From positions 1 through 33,080 of the forward strand of contig BDDC01001008.1 in NCBI GenBank assembly GCA_001662425.1: 33,080 nt of DNA, read 5' to 3'. Each line of letters starts with the position of its first letter. The stretch's first letter is position 1. The position numbers and the translations under genes are program-made. Origin of the DNA: Chlamydomonas sphaeroides. Lineage: Eukaryota > Chlorophyta > Chlorophyceae > Chlamydomonadales > Chlamydomonadaceae. Positions 20,868-32,300 of this stretch are shown here, one piece after another. The notes under the pieces were generated by a model that saw nothing but the letters and a program-made list of their open reading frames with translations, was not told the DNA's origin and searched no databases.

Positions 20868-23800
20868 TCACACGGTGAGGTGTGCCTTGTCCGCGAGGCA
20901 CAGCTTGAGCAGCGCCATGCGCACGTAGAGGCCGTTGCGGGCCTGGCGGAAGTAGGCGGCGCGCGGGTCGGCGTCCACGTCCGTGGTGATCTGGCGGGCA
21001 GGGTAGGAGGGGGGGGGCCGGCAGGGTTGGGAGGCGAGCGGCGAGCTCCTGGCGGCCTCGCTGCGCCGCAGCCCTGTGTTGCCACCGCAGCCCGTCAAAC
21101 ACATGCACGCTGCCCGCCCGGTCCCGCCCGCCCCCCCCGAGCCCCGCGCTCCCGAGCCCCGCCCTTCCGAGCCCCGTCTCGGCCCCACCTCGTCCACCCG
21201 CGGCAGCGGGTGCATCACCACGGCGTGCGGCTGCATGGTGGCCATGATGGCGGAGTCGATAATGTACTTGCCGCGGGCGCTGGCGTACTCATCCATGTTG
21301 GTGAAGCGCTCGCGCTGGATGCGGGTCTGGGGAGCAGGAGGCGGGAGTGGGCGGGGACGGCGTGCAGGCAAGGGAGGGGTTGGGCGGAGGCGAGGCAGGT
21401 TGAGAGTGCCCTCAGCGGCCATTGCTCCGAGCGCCTACATTCTCCACGCACCCCTCCCCACACCATCCCCGCACCACAGCGCGTCCATGTCGGCCGCCGC
21501 CCTCCAAGCTCATACCTGCCAGCCCCTGACCCCCCTCCTTCCCCTCCCTTCCTCTAACCCCCTCACCCAGCTCCCCACCTGGTACAGCACGTCCACGTCG
21601 GCCGCCACCTTCTTGAGGTCGTCCACCTCGGTCCACTTGACGCCGCGCTCCGTCAAGTATTGCTGGAGGCAGGCAGCGGGGCGGGCGAGGGAGCAGACGG
21701 CGTGGGGCCCCGTCTCCCCCGTCTCCACCTTGCTGTGATCCCGCACGTTCCACTTTCCCCCTGCGCGTCCCTCGCCGCCCACCACCTACCCTCCTCCAGC
21801 TCCCCGCACGTGCCCCTTTCCCTTCACCCCCCTGCCTCCCGCATGTCCGCCTCCCGCCCGCCCGGCTGCCCCGCGCACCTTGATGTCGTCCCGCATGCGC
21901 ACCACCTCGGGCGCCACGAAGAACAGCTCCACGTTCTTGTACATGGACAGGCACATGCACAGCGACCGCACCGTGCGGCCGTTGGCCAGGTCGCCGATGC
22001 AGCCAACCTGGGGGGCGGGAGGGGGAAGCCATGGAGGACATGGCGGCAGGCGTGTCGCTGGGATGCGTGTGGTCATCCCGTCGTGCTGCCCACGATGCAA
22101 CCCTCGGCGCAACACTCCCCCTCGCCAGCTGGGTAGCCCACCCCTCCGGTCTTTCAGTCCCCTCCCTACCCCTCCCCACCCACGCGGCCCCCCGCCTTGA
22201 TGTTCTCCGCCAGACCCTCCCCAGCCTGAGGCCCTGCGCGGCCCCCATCTACTTCGCCTCCGGCCTGGCCTTGCACCCGACCTTCCCTTCCCAATCCCTC
22301 CCCCGGCCCGCCCTCTCCGCACCCCTGCCCGGCCGCACCTTGATGTTCTCCAGCCGCCCGATCTCGCGCTGAATGGTGTACAGGTCCAGCAGTGCCTGGC
22401 AGCAGGGAACGAGGAGAGCGACAGGCAGACAGGGAGGGGGGCTGGGATCAGGCGGAGGCGGACAGGCGCCTAGCCGCAGGAAGGCAAGGGAGGGCAGGGG
22501 TCGGGCGCAGGCCTGGGGCCGGCGCCATGGCCGGGCCCACAGGTCCGGGGAACAGCCCTCGCCCTCAGCGTGACCTTGCAGGTGCCGGCGTTCGGGATAA
22601 CCGATTGGGAGGCGGCCGAGGCAGCGGCGGCGGGGGCTGCGCACAGCCTCGGCCCCACCTGCCGCCGGGCAGCGCCCACCAAAAGCTGCTGATCACAGGC
22701 CCTGGCCGGCTCCCTGCTGCGCCCCCGGAGACCCATGGCGTGCTGGCGCTCCGCCCTGCCGCCCCGCCCCGCCCCGCCCCGCCCATGCGTCGGCGCCATC
22801 CCGCCAGGCCCCACTCCGCCAAGGCGGCACGCCATCAAATCGAGGTGTTCCCACCGGGGTGCAGAACCACCCTTCACCATTGCAGCCGTGCCTCCGCACT
22901 CGCAGCCATGCAGCATGACTCCATGACTCCGTAACCCTCTTGAAAGCTCCCACGCCTCTCTGGTTTAGGGACCTGGGCGTGCCCCGACCCTGCGCCGGCG
23001 CCCTCCCAATTGCACCGGAACGGCGGAAGCGGTCCCACCTTCCCACGCCTACTTGATCTGGGGACCTGGGCGTGCCCCACCCCTGCGTCCACACCCTCCC
23101 AACTGCCTGGGCTCAGGGCACCGGCCGCACGCTGGCGGGAGTCCCAACGAGGTCCCTGGGGCTGGGGCTGGGCCACGTGGCCACCGGCCGCAGCCCCTTC
23201 AAATTTCGACCGGCCTGTCCTGGCCTTTCCTCGCCCTCCGGCATGTGCCCGGCCTCAGGGCCACACGGCCTCGTGGCCGCAGGTGAGGCCCGTACCTGGG
23301 TGGGGTGCTGGCCCGGCCCATCGCCGGCGTTGAGGATGGGCACCGACGCCACCGCGGCGGCCCGAGCGGCCGAGCCCTGCTGCGAGTGGCGGATCACGAT
23401 GCAGTCCGCGTAGCCCTCCACCGTGCGGACCGTGTCTACGGACGAGAGGGCGGGTGGCGGGGGTGGAGGGGTGGTGGACAGGGGTGCGTGTCATGGTAGT
23501 TTTCTGGGTGGATGGGCGCGGCTGGCGTGGCTGGTCAGTCAGCGGTTAGTGATGTGGTTGGCAGACCACGGAGGCACTAGCAGCAGCTGCTGTGGCCCTA
23601 CGTCTAGCAATCTAGCAAAGGAGCGTGCCCCGAGGCGTCGGGTGGTAAGGAGAGCCGGACGTACCCTCAAGCGTCTCGCCCTTGGCGGCGGACGAATACT
23701 CCCCGGCGGACTCGGTCGAGAGGACCGTGCCGCCCAGCCGGCTCATGGCCGACTCGAAAGACAGCCGCGTGCGCGTGGACGGCTCGTAGAAGAGCGTCGA

Positions 23801-24124
23801 CATGATGTAGCCCTCGAGCACTTTGGACTCGGGAGTGCCGGGCCGCACCTGCTCCATCTTCATTGCCTCACGGAACACCACGTCGACAGCCGCGCGGTTA
23901 AAGTCGCCGGAATCAACGACATGCTTGAGCTTTTGCAGGTGCCAGTCCATGGTCGCGCCGTTGTTGGACAAGGTGCTGGTGGACGCGGGAGTTGCGGCGG
24001 CAGCGCCGGCGGCAGCAACCGTAGCCCTCCGAGCATTTGGGAGCGACACACGAGGTACCGGCACCGATCGCACGGAAGCGGGTGCCCCCTGCCTCACGGC
24101 CGGCGCGCGGTGAAGAGTCGGCAT
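20868..24124 (-). CDS. Aspartate carbamoyltransferase (ATCase), plastid-type catalytic chain
   Basis: ATCase joins carbamoyl phosphate and aspartate to carbamoyl aspartate, the committed step of pyrimidine synthesis, which plants and algae carry out in the plastid. Exons from the start: 24124-23665, 23435-23296, 22395-22339, 22007-21879, 21662-21579, 21326-21189, 20990-20868; 1131 bases, 376 residues, every junction in frame. Residues 1 to about 55 are Ala/Arg/Ser-rich and look like a transit peptide. The carbamoyl-phosphate loop is FYEPSTRTRLSFE (STRTR at 116-120); KGETLEDTVRTVEGY spans the first junction; GDGPGQHPTQ (ending at 200) and LANGRTVRSL follow; the aspartate domain has HPLPRVDE (329-336) followed by ITTDVD. 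As in plants there is no separate regulatory-chain sequence here; plant ATCases are inhibited by UMP. The gene is divergent from VPS4. Confidence 0.97.
22396..23295 (-). other. 900-bp intron 2 of the ATCase gene
   Basis: It separates HPTQ from ALLDLYTI, with donor GTACGG and acceptor GCCAG. It contains two copies of a roughly 65-base element spaced 93 bases apart. No coding exon is needed or seen inside it. Confidence 0.88.
22949..23106. repeat. Two-copy tandem repeat, 93-bp period
   Basis: The segment starting CCCACGCCT at 22949 recurs at 23042. Both copies contain GGGACCTGGGCGTGCCCC, then a CCCTGCG core, and end near CCCTCCCAA. The copies are clearly diverged. The repeat lies wholly within the long ATCase intron. 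Confidence 0.8.
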
Positions 24125-25095
24125 GGCCGTGGTTTGCGTTGGCTGGCTTCTACAGCAAATTCAAAAGTGCTGTGTAATTGAGGGTGTTTCTTCGAGCCTG
24201 TGCAGTCGCGCGTGTAGGCGCGATACTCGCGCAGGTTCGTCGCCAAGTCAGCATCGCAAGGCATCGCGCGCAGCTCGGCCCCCCTATGACCGCGCCCCAA
24301 GGAAACGTGAAAGCTCATCACAATCCATGCGCATGTCCACGTATACTGGTCTGCGCGCGAAGGGGGAACGCGCTGGGTGTTGCGCCGGTGTCGAGGGGTG
24401 CCGGGTTGCTCGTGGCTGGCCACGTGCCGAGGCCCCCGAGCGCGCAGGTGGCCCGCTGGCAGCACACCCCTGGGCCCCACCGGGCAGCCCCTTGCTTCCC
24501 TAGCCGAGCCCACAAGGAGCGGCACTCTGTGTGCCCAGCTGCCCTGCTTTGAGATGCCTGCAATTTATGCTGACCGTGTCGCAGCGCAAAAGCTGTGCTG
24601 TGGTGTTCCCAGCCACGGCCACGGCTGCTGTCCACGGCCCCTCATCCCCACCATGGGGCTATAGTGGGCACAGGTGGACAGCAACATGCATGCTACCCAG
24701 GTTGTCGTATGTGAATTGGTGATCTGCTTGCCGTACTTCTGCCGTACATGTGCACACAGGTGCACACGCTCGTACACGCTGTGCCCACCCACCTGCCATT
24801 CCTGCCCCATACTCGCATACCCGCCCCACTCCCACCGCAGTATCACCGCACCACTTCTTGTGCCTGCCCTTGACGCTGGCATATTGACACTTACTCGACC
24901 AGAGTCAACCCTCTGCTGCGACTGACGTGGTCCCTGCAGCTCCCCCCTTTCGATCATGCCGACGCGCTCTGAGCCGCCACCTAGCTTGGACCGCTTTCTT
25001 GCATAGGGACAGCGCAGGACGCGAGCATCGACGATCGCTCTCGGATACGCGCAGCTCCGCCAGCTCCTGGCCCCGGACCCGTCACTTAGCTCAGG
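24125..25095. promoter_or_regulatory. Bidirectional intergenic region, ATCase / VPS4
   Basis: There are 971 bases between divergent start codons, holding both promoters and 5' UTRs. A palindromic CACGTG (G-box/E-box-like) lies at 24421-24426, but one hexamer is weak evidence. I see no gene in it on either strand. Confidence 0.55.
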
Positions 25096-28000
25096 ATGGC
25101 TGTGTACATAGGATTCAAAGAGAAAGCCATCGAGTTCGCTAAGCAGGCGGTCACTGAGGATGAGGCGAACAACCATGAGAAGGCACTGCAGCTGTACCTG
25201 GCCTCGCTCGAGTACTTCAAAACGTACCTCAAATATGAGAAGAACGAGAAGTGCCGCGAGGCGGTGATGGCCAAGGTGCGGCCGGCGTAGGGTTTGCGGT
25301 GCCACGAGGACTCAGCTCGCGCTTACGGCCCCTCCGCTGCGGTCGGCACCCGGGTGTTACCTGTCCTCTGTCTAACCTCCCCTCCTTACAATTCCACCCT
25401 TAGTTCAAGGAGTACCTAGCACGAGCCGAGTACCTCAAGGGCATCAACGGCAGCGACCAGGGCGGCGACAACAGCGGGACCGCGGCCGCGCAGAAAGTGC
25501 GCAAGCCCGGCCAGGCGAAGGAGGAGGTGGGTTCGCGCCCTGCCACCTCTGATCTAGACCCCATGTTGTCCGCGGCGACTGCGGCAACGTGCGGCTCTCG
25601 GGCTCAGCCGCTGGCTGAGGGGCGGCCTGGGGTTCGGCCACAGCCCAAGGCTAGGCCATGGTGCCGCCTGCTTAGCTTGGGCCTGTGACTCAGCCTGCTA
25701 ATCTGCGGGCCCTACCCATGCCAAACACCAACAGGAGGACAACAAGGAGAAGGAGAAGCTCAAAGCGGGGCTCACGGGGGCCATCCTAACGGAGAAGCCC
25801 AACGTCAAGGTGCGGAGCAGCAGGCGGGGTTGGAGCTGTAGGTGGCAGCCGGGGGGCGGGGCGGTGAGAGCTGAAGCACGGCGAAGGGGGAGGGGGGTCG
25901 GAGAAGTAAAACGGGAAATGCAGAAGCAGGTGCTGGAGCCGGGCGGATTCAAGGGATTCTAGCCGACGGGGTCAGCAAGGGTGAGACAGACACCACGGGG
26001 ACGAGGAGGGGAGTTGGGAGGCAGATGGCCCCCCGGCTGCTGCTGCGGTGCGGGCAGGCGTCACCAGCCAGACAATCATAGGGGCCGGGCACCCGGGTGG
26101 GTGCCAGCCGCCGACACCGCACGTACCAGCCTAGGCTGCCACTGGCGGGGTCGCGCCCCGCTCTCACACCACCAACCGCGTACCGACCAGCGCTAGAGGC
26201 CTCGGCTGTAAGCTGGCAGCGTCCAGCGCATGCGCAACGGTCAGCGGTTCAAGGCAAGGCCGCTGAGCAAGCCGGCCCAGCGGCCCGCGGGTATGAGCGG
26301 TCAGTGGCCCTTCCGGCGATGACCTGGCTGGCCAGGGCTTTGCATCCTGGCTGTGGAAACCATCTCTGCGCGCCCACAAGCGGCTGTCGTCCTGTCGTCC
26401 TGACACCCCGGCCTGCGACCCGTTTGTTCCTCCAGTGGGACGACGTGGCCGGCCTGGAGGGCGCCAAGGAGGCGCTCAAGGAGGCGGTCATCCTGCCCGT
26501 CAAGTTCCCACAGTTCTTCACGGGTGGGGGCTGAGTGCGGGTTTGGAAATGGGGGGAGCGGGGACAGGTCAAGGCAATGGCGAGTTCTTCACGGCTGGGT
26601 ATCAGGGCCTGCCTGACAGCTGTCAAGGCGGCACGGCTGGCCCAGTCTAGGTCGCATGCCTGAGTTCCCATGCGCACGCCAGCACGTGTCCCTCCAACCT
26701 CATGGCGTGTCTCCTGCGCTCGCTCCCTGAACTCGCTCGCGCTTGTGTTCACTCGGCGCCGCCCTGCCCCGACCACAGGCAAGCGGAAACCCTGGAGCGG
26801 CATCCTGCTGTACGGGCCGCCCGGTACGGGCAAGTCGTACCTGGCAAAGGTGAGGCGGCGCTGGCGGCGGTCGGCGGTCTGCGGCCGCGGGAGCGGGTGT
26901 CGGCTGCGGCAGTGGCTGCCTAGGCGCTTTGGCGCCTCGCCAAGCTCTTTTGCGCCGAGCCCCAGTGCGCCCGCCAACCTTGTCCCTTTCATGTTCTTCG
27001 GCCAAAGCCCTGCCCCAGCACGAAACCTGCCCGTCCCCCTCCACGTCCGCCTTCGCCTCCCGTGCCCCCAGGCCGTGGCCACAGAGGCCGACTCGACCTT
27101 CTTCTCCGTGTCCAGCCAGGACCTGGTGTCCAAGTGGCTGGGCGAGAGCGAAAAGCTGGTCAGCCAGCTCTTCTCGCTGGCGCGCGAGAACGCGCCCAGC
27201 ATCATCTTCATCGACGAGGTGCGCCCGCGCCCGGCAGCGCCGGCGGTGTAGGCAGCTGGCCGCGTTGAGAGGAACGGAGCAGCTAGTGCAGTGGAAACCT
27301 CGCGGTGGGCCGGCCCGCCACCATCACGCCTCGCGCTCTCGGCCCCCGCCGCTGTAGGTGGACTCGCTCTGCAGCACCCGCGGCGACAACGAGAGCGAGG
27401 CGGCGCGCCGCATCAAGACGCAGCTCATGATCGAGATCCAGGTGCGCCGGCGGCGGCAGCGGCAAGGGAGAGTTGTGCGCACAGCGGAGGGCTGGGGACG
27501 TGCCAAGCAGTACACGCGCACGGACCGCATGCGCTCGGGGAGGGCTGGGAGCCATCAACGCTGTGCTCGCGGCAATGGAAGGGGCGCTGTACTGCTGCGC
27601 GGCTCGAGCGCATCGGAGCCTCCCTGTCTCGTGCGTTCGCCCCACCTCCCCGCCGCCTGCCTGCCTCCGCTCCCTTGCCTCCCTGCCCAGGGCGTGGGCT
27701 CCAACAACAACCGCGTGCTGGTGCTGGGGGCCACCAACCTGCCGTACAACCTGGACCAGGTGCGGCAGGGGCAGGGGCCCTGCAGAGGGAAATATGTGGT
27801 GCGGTTTGGCGCACGCACACAGCGGTTGCGGGTGAAGAGTGCCGAGCAGCACCTGCAGGCGCCAGCCCGCGTGCACATTTCACGCGGGCGCCCTCCTCCG
27901 CCTCCTCCGCGCACCACGCAGGCCATCCGGCGGCGCTTCGACAAGCGCATCTACATCCCGCTGCCCGAGGAGGCGCCGCGCGCGCAGATGTTCCGCATCC

Positions 28001-29524
28001 ACCTGGGCGACACGCCCAACAGCCTGTCAGGTGCGACCACCCCTGCCGCCTGCCGCCGCCCGTTGCGTGTTGCATGCCCATCCTTGCGCTACAACGGCTG
28101 GCGGCCTCGTCCGTGCTGCGGCCACGAGGCAGCATCGGTGTGTCAGCTGGCCGGACTGGCCGGACGCTTGCCGGCGACCGCGACCGCCCGCGCGTCCACC
28201 CTGCACCAACGCGTGCAAGCGCCCGCCGCGCGGTTATGGCCGAAGCGGCCGCCGATGCGCCGCACGGCCCCCTTGGGTACAGCCCAACCAGCCCGCGTGC
28301 AAGTGGCGTCTGCGATCGCCGCAGCGGCCGCGGGTCGGGGTGCAGCCGCGCAGCAGACCAGCGGGCTGCGGCCCAGCCACACGGGGGGGGGGGCGTGCAC
28401 CGCTGCCGCTATCCCCGCTCAGCCAACCCCTGCCGCGAGCCGGGTTGCCTGCAACCGCCCGGCCCCTGCTCCCGGTCCCCTCCCCCTCCACCAGACGAGG
28501 ACTACCGGGAGCTGGGCCGCCGCACCGAGGGCTTCAGCGGCTCCGACATCAGCGTGGTGGTCAAGGACGTGCTCATGCAGCCCATCCGGCTGCTGCGGGA
28601 GGCCACGCACTTCAAGAAAGTGCGCGCGCCGGAGGGAGGTGCGTGTGAGAGGGCGCGGAGCGGGGAGCGAGTGCGGCGAGAGGGAGCGACGGCAAGAGGC
28701 GCCGGAGCACGAGGAGGTGTTGCGGCAGCGGGCGCGCGGTGCTTCCTGTGACCGGTCACTGGCGCCCGTGCGCGGTTTCCCGCGCCCCGGACTTCCTAAC
28801 TGCAATCGCGCCCGCAGGCGAGGCGTACGAGCCGTGCAGCCCCGGCGACCCCGGAGCGCAGGAGCTAAGCCTCAACTACTTTGCCGAGAACAATCTGGCG
28901 GACAAGGTGAGACACAAGTGGCAGGGCGGGGCGAACGGGCAAGGGGAGGCGAGGGGGGCAGCGGGGCTGGCGCGCGAGGAGTGAAGAGCAGCCTGGCCGA
29001 CTCGAGACGCGCGAAGGGCGGCCGTTGCGGGGGGCAGCGGGCCTGGCGCTCCGGGCCGAGAGCAAGGTGAGTGGAGCAAGCCCGCAGACGAGGGGGGTGC
29101 AAGTCGACCGCCAGCCAGCGAGCGCACCCTGGCAGCAGGCGGGAAGCTGGCTCGGGCGCTTGACCGGCACGTGTGCCGTCATGGGGCCTGAGTGAAGGCC
29201 AAGAGTGGGCCGCGGGGTGAGGGCATGGGCGAGGGGAAGTTCGGCAAGCCAGGCGCTTCAGTCCAGGCGGACGGACAGCAGTGTGTCGCCAAACGAGCAT
29301 CGCAGCGCCGTGCGAACCTGTTTGGCCGCCGCCTTCCTGACAACCCTCTCGCTCAGCGCTCACTGCATTCCAACCTACCCTTCTCGCCCCGCCAGGTGCT
29401 GCCGCCGCGCATCACGATGCGCGACTTCGAAAAGGTGCTGCTGCGGGCCAGGCCCACCGTGGGCAAAGGCGACCTCGAGGTCTTTGAGCGCTTCACGTCC
29501 GAGTTCGGCGAAGAGGCCACCTGA
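25096..29524 (+). CDS. VPS4: VPS4/SKD1 AAA ATPase
   Basis: VPS4 hydrolyses ATP to disassemble ESCRT-III filaments in multivesicular body formation, cytokinesis and membrane repair. Exons: 25096-25275, 25404-25526, 25735-25809, 26436-26523, 26779-26849, 27072-27218, 27358-27441, 27691-27759, 27922-28030, 28495-28638, 28818-28906, 29396-29524; 1308 bases, 435 residues, matching the usual family length (about 430-445). Residues 1 to about 75 form the MIT domain, which binds ESCRT-III tails. A charged linker leads to LKAGLTGAILTEKPNVKWDDVAGLEGAKEAL. Walker A is GPPGTGKS (168-175), the pore-loop region contains SKWLGESEKLV, and Walker B is IIFIDE (223-228) with catalytic Glu228. The arginine fingers sit in AIRRRFDKR (280-288). 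The beta domain (GEAYEPCSPGD) and the C-terminal helix (MRDFEKVLLRARPTV) complete the family pattern. No key residue is missing. Confidence 0.98.
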
Positions 29525-29872
29525 AGTGGGCACGGGCGCGAAGAGGCCGGCTGGGTCATGCGGCGCCGCTGCGCTGCGGACCAGCTTGGTGAGCAGGTGG
29601 GTGTGTTGTGGCGAGGACTTCCGTGCGTTTTGTGGATGGATGGTGAGGAGGGACGCGGCGGTAAGGCCGCGGTGAAGGGTGGCGCATGCTTGGTGTGAGG
29701 GTTGGCGAGCAGACAAAGAGTCGCGAAGGTCGAGGAGGGCGTAGGTCGGGGCGCGAAGCAGTCCAGCCGAGCTTGCTGGTGTACGGACGGCACTGGCGCC
29801 CTGGCGAGGATTCTGATGTAAGCCACCTGACACGCCAGACCCACAACCACACCCGCACCCTACACGACGAGA
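29525..29872. other. Short gap between VPS4 and RRM gene 1
   Basis: 348 bases hold the VPS4 3' UTR and, at its end, the 5' UTR and promoter of the next gene. No separate gene is visible. Confidence 0.7.
29817..29821 (+). terminator. Candidate TGTAA polyadenylation signal for VPS4
   Basis: TGTAA lies 293 bases after the VPS4 stop and only 52 bases before the next start codon. If used, the VPS4 transcript ends almost where the RRM gene 1 transcript begins. Confidence 0.5.
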
Positions 29873-30702
29873 ATGCTTAGACACGCGGCACGCCTGTTCG
29901 GTCTGTCTCACGCGCGGGCAGGATGGCCAGTTCCCGCCATGCAGACTTCTGCGTTCTGCGCCACGACAACATCGTCCACACCACCAGCGATAGACCCTGA
30001 TGCTGTGCAGCTGTGGATCGGCAACCTCCCTTTCCGGGCGTCACGCGACGACTTGCGAGATGCTTTCTCCGCCTTCGGTGCATCGCGCGCGTGGATCCTC
30101 ACCGACAAAGACACAAAGAAAAGCAGGGGCATGGCCTTCGTGACGGTGCCAAAGGACAAGGCTGAGGAGGCGAGTGTCGATTGGACTGTATCATCGCGCT
30201 GCAGTCGCGAGGCGCAGTGTTCGGGGCAGGGGTGGGCCATGGGCAGGTCCAGGGCGTCCTGCCATGTCTCGGCCGCTCGTGGGGCTGGCCGCCGCTCTCA
30301 CGAGCGTGCCACTTGCTCCCGGACGTCGCTACGACCTAGCTCGCCACATCGCCGTCTGCCTTGGCGCCCGACAGCTTGTCGGACCCTGACCTGCCCGCCG
30401 AATCCGTTGCAGGGGCATTGGGTCTAGGTGCTTACGGTTGTGCATGCTTCGCTATGCTCGCCGCCTGCACGTTGCTCACCTGCTGTGCCGCCGCACGCGC
30501 TGCGCCCTCGCAGGCCATCCAAGCCATGAACGGGAAAGACTTCCAGGGCCGCCCGATGAAGGTGGCCATCTCCACCACGCCGCCGCGCCCGGCCAGGACG
30601 GCGCCGGGGGACGCTGAGGGCGCTGCGCCGGCGCGGGAGGCGCCCGCAGCGGCCTCGGCCACGGCCACGGCCACGCCGCCGGCAACGCCCAAGCAGGAGT
30701 AG
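29873..30702 (+). CDS. Small single-RRM RNA-binding protein, copy 1
   Basis: Two exons, 29873-30169 and 30514-30702, give a 161-residue protein. Residues 1 to about 35 are Arg/Ala/Ser-rich with no acidic residues and look like an organelle targeting sequence, so a plastid or mitochondrial RNA-binding role is likely but inferred. The RRM has RNP2 LWIGNL, the helix DLRDAFSAFG, RNP1 SRGMAFVTV, then AIQAMNGKDFQGRPMKV; the first aromatic position of RNP1 is Met. An Ala/Pro/Thr-rich tail follows. The intron uses a GC donor (GAG|GCGAGT), at exactly the position of the GT intron in copy 2. A weak GT donor six bases later would add Ala-Ser in frame. RNA target unknown. Confidence 0.85.
30170..30513 (+). 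other. GC-AG intron of RRM gene 1
   Basis: The donor GAG|GCGAGT at 30167 onward aligns with the GAT|GTAAGC donor of the tandem copy at 31675/31676. Splicing here joins KAEE to AIQAMNG, the normal spacing of the second RRM helix. The acceptor is CTCGCAG at 30507-30513. The last 48 bases of the intron are nearly identical to the sequence before the third-copy exon. Confidence 0.78.
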
Positions 30703-30739
30703 ATGATGGAGGGTAGCGGGAGTAGCTGGTGTCAGGCGG
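30466..30739 (+). repeat. Segmental duplication, copy A (RRM gene 1 3' end)
   Basis: This block (end of intron, exon 2, stop and at least 37 bases of 3' flank) is almost identical to 32795-33080. The later copy has a 12-base insertion and about half a dozen substitutions. Upstream of 30466 similarity stops sharply. Confidence 0.95.
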
Positions 30740-31366
30740 GTTCTGGGCAGCTCCTCGTGGGGCCTTGTCGGGGTCCTCGTGGGGCCTTGTCGGGGCAGCG
30801 CTCTGGTTGACGTGGGTTGTCTCTTCGTGGGTACGTTGTGGGTTTTGCTTGGCACCGGGTCCCGCACGTGTAGGTGTGCAGGGCAAGTGCTGCTGCGGGG
30901 ACGTTGGCTTCGTTGGACTGGCGCATCGGCGGTACGCTGCTGCAGATGCGTTCATACTTACGTGATGGCTTGTTTGCCATGCGAGTCGTACGCTATGGTT
31001 GTCGTACGCTGTTACGCCGGGCCTGGCCGAGCAAAGCTGAGGTCTGCGGCACGGGTGGCTTGGCGCGGTGGCAGCCGGTGGTTGGAGGCACGCTTTCGTG
31101 CGCTCGCTAGCGGCACGCACACGTCTGCGTCAGAGCTATAGCAGGTGCTCAGGAGTATTACTCTCCCCTACAGGAACATGGAGGATGTGCTGTGGTGTGT
31201 GAGGATGCTGGGGTGAGAAGGTGAGAGGAGTTGAATCGGGGGCAACGGCACGGTTTAAGGCTTTGAGGCACGGCCCTCCTTCACACGTGCCTACTACTCA
31301 ACCTTTGCCGCTTGCACTTGCGCTACGGGGACGAGCCAACCGGGCCTATTAGCACTAACTACCAAG
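30703..31366. other. Gap between RRM genes 1 and 2
   Basis: 664 bases hold the 3' UTR of copy 1 and the promoter and 5' UTR of copy 2. It includes a 22-bp tandem repeat. I saw no TGTAA and no recognisable gene. Confidence 0.65.
30752..30795. repeat. 22-bp tandem repeat, two copies
   Basis: Two exact copies at 30752-30773 and 30774-30795, beginning TCCTCGTGGGG and ending TTGTCGGGG, in the 3' flank of RRM gene 1. Confidence 0.95.
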
Positions 31367-32063
31367 ATGCTGTGCACCACTACTCGCTCCGCTGTTGTGC
31401 CCCATGCCCACTCCGGTGCACTGGCGCCCCGCTTCTTGCCGGCGAGGCCCATTATCGCGACAAGATGCACAGCCACGTCGCCATCGGGGGCCCAGAAGGG
31501 GACTGTGGAGTTGTTTGTTGGCGGCGTGAACTTCCGTTGCACAAAGCAGGAGCTGTTTGCCGAATTCGAGCCGTTCGGAGCAACGCACGTCCACATCCCC
31601 ATGGAGCGGCTGCCATGGGCGGAGCGTCCTCGGGGCTTCGCTTTTGTTTCGGTTCCAGCCGAGACCGCTGAGGATGTAAGCTGGCTCGTCGCACCTTTCA
31701 ACGACTCCTTGGGCTCGGCATTCAATACCTGTGTGCAACCCGCAAACCAGAGCCATCTCTCCGGCACCCGACTCCTCAGTGCGGGACGATGGCATAGGGA
31801 TCGCTTGTTGTGTCGGGGGTCTTTCCATGCGAGGGGCTTGGCGAACGTCTTGACCAGCCACCCATGGTAGGGCGCGGCTACCAGGCATCGCCTGCCTCCG
31901 TGCGCTCAGGCGCCTGCGCCCTGTCCCCACACCCTTACAGGCCATCCGCGCCCTGGACGGGAAGGAGCTCCAGGGGCGCACGCTGACGGTCCAGGTTTCC
32001 CAAACGCCTGAGCGCCGCAAGGCGCGCGCGGCACGGGCGGCCCCTCCGGCCGCCCAGGAGTGA
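31367..32063 (+). CDS. Small single-RRM RNA-binding protein, copy 2
   Basis: Two exons, 31367-31675 and 31941-32063, give a 143-residue protein. Residues 1 to about 40 (many Arg, Thr, Ala, Pro) look like an organelle targeting peptide. The RRM has RNP2 LFVGGVNF, the helix ELFAEFEPFG, RNP1 PRGFAFVSV (closer to consensus than copy 1), then AIRALDGKELQGRTLTV. The C-terminal tail is short and basic (RRKARAARA), unlike the Ala/Pro/Thr tail of copy 1. The intron interrupts the second helix at the same codon as in copy 1, showing common descent, and here uses a normal GTAAGC donor. Function beyond RNA binding is unknown. Confidence 0.87.
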
Positions 32064-32300
32064 GCAAAGGCGGCGACCCGACGGCGGGGCTGCGCAGCTG
32101 CCAGGGTGAGCAAGGTGGTCCTGTGATGACGCACCATGTTGTACAGACCCTCCTCCCATGGAAAACCAGTGGATGCGGCTGTCGCAGCTTCTGGCTTGCA
32201 CAAGCGCGGCCTGCGGTATCTGGCACGGCACCGCGCAAGGCCATGCACGTGCGCAGTCGCCGCCCGCAGCCGGTGGCCTGACTGACGAGTGCCCGCCGCC
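32064..32300. other. Gap between RRM gene 2 and the degenerate copy
   Basis: 237 bases contain the 3' UTR of copy 2 and whatever lay upstream of copy 3. The end (GCCCGCCGCCATGCAGAC) resembles the sequence around the internal Met of RRM gene 1. Confidence 0.55.

Noticed and set aside
20298..21557. 419-codon + strand open frame
   Set aside because: It is antisense to ATCase exons 6 and 7 and otherwise made of Pro/Arg/Ala low complexity.
24421..24426. CACGTG as a proven light-response element
   Set aside because: A single hexamer in a GC-rich 971-base promoter region is expected by chance too often to claim a function.
27291..29070. Long + strand open frames of 486 and 570 codons across the VPS4 exons
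   Set aside because: They run through VPS4 introns or read exons in the wrong frame. The twelve-exon VPS4 model explains the conserved residues with consistent phases; GC-rich sequence simply has few stops.
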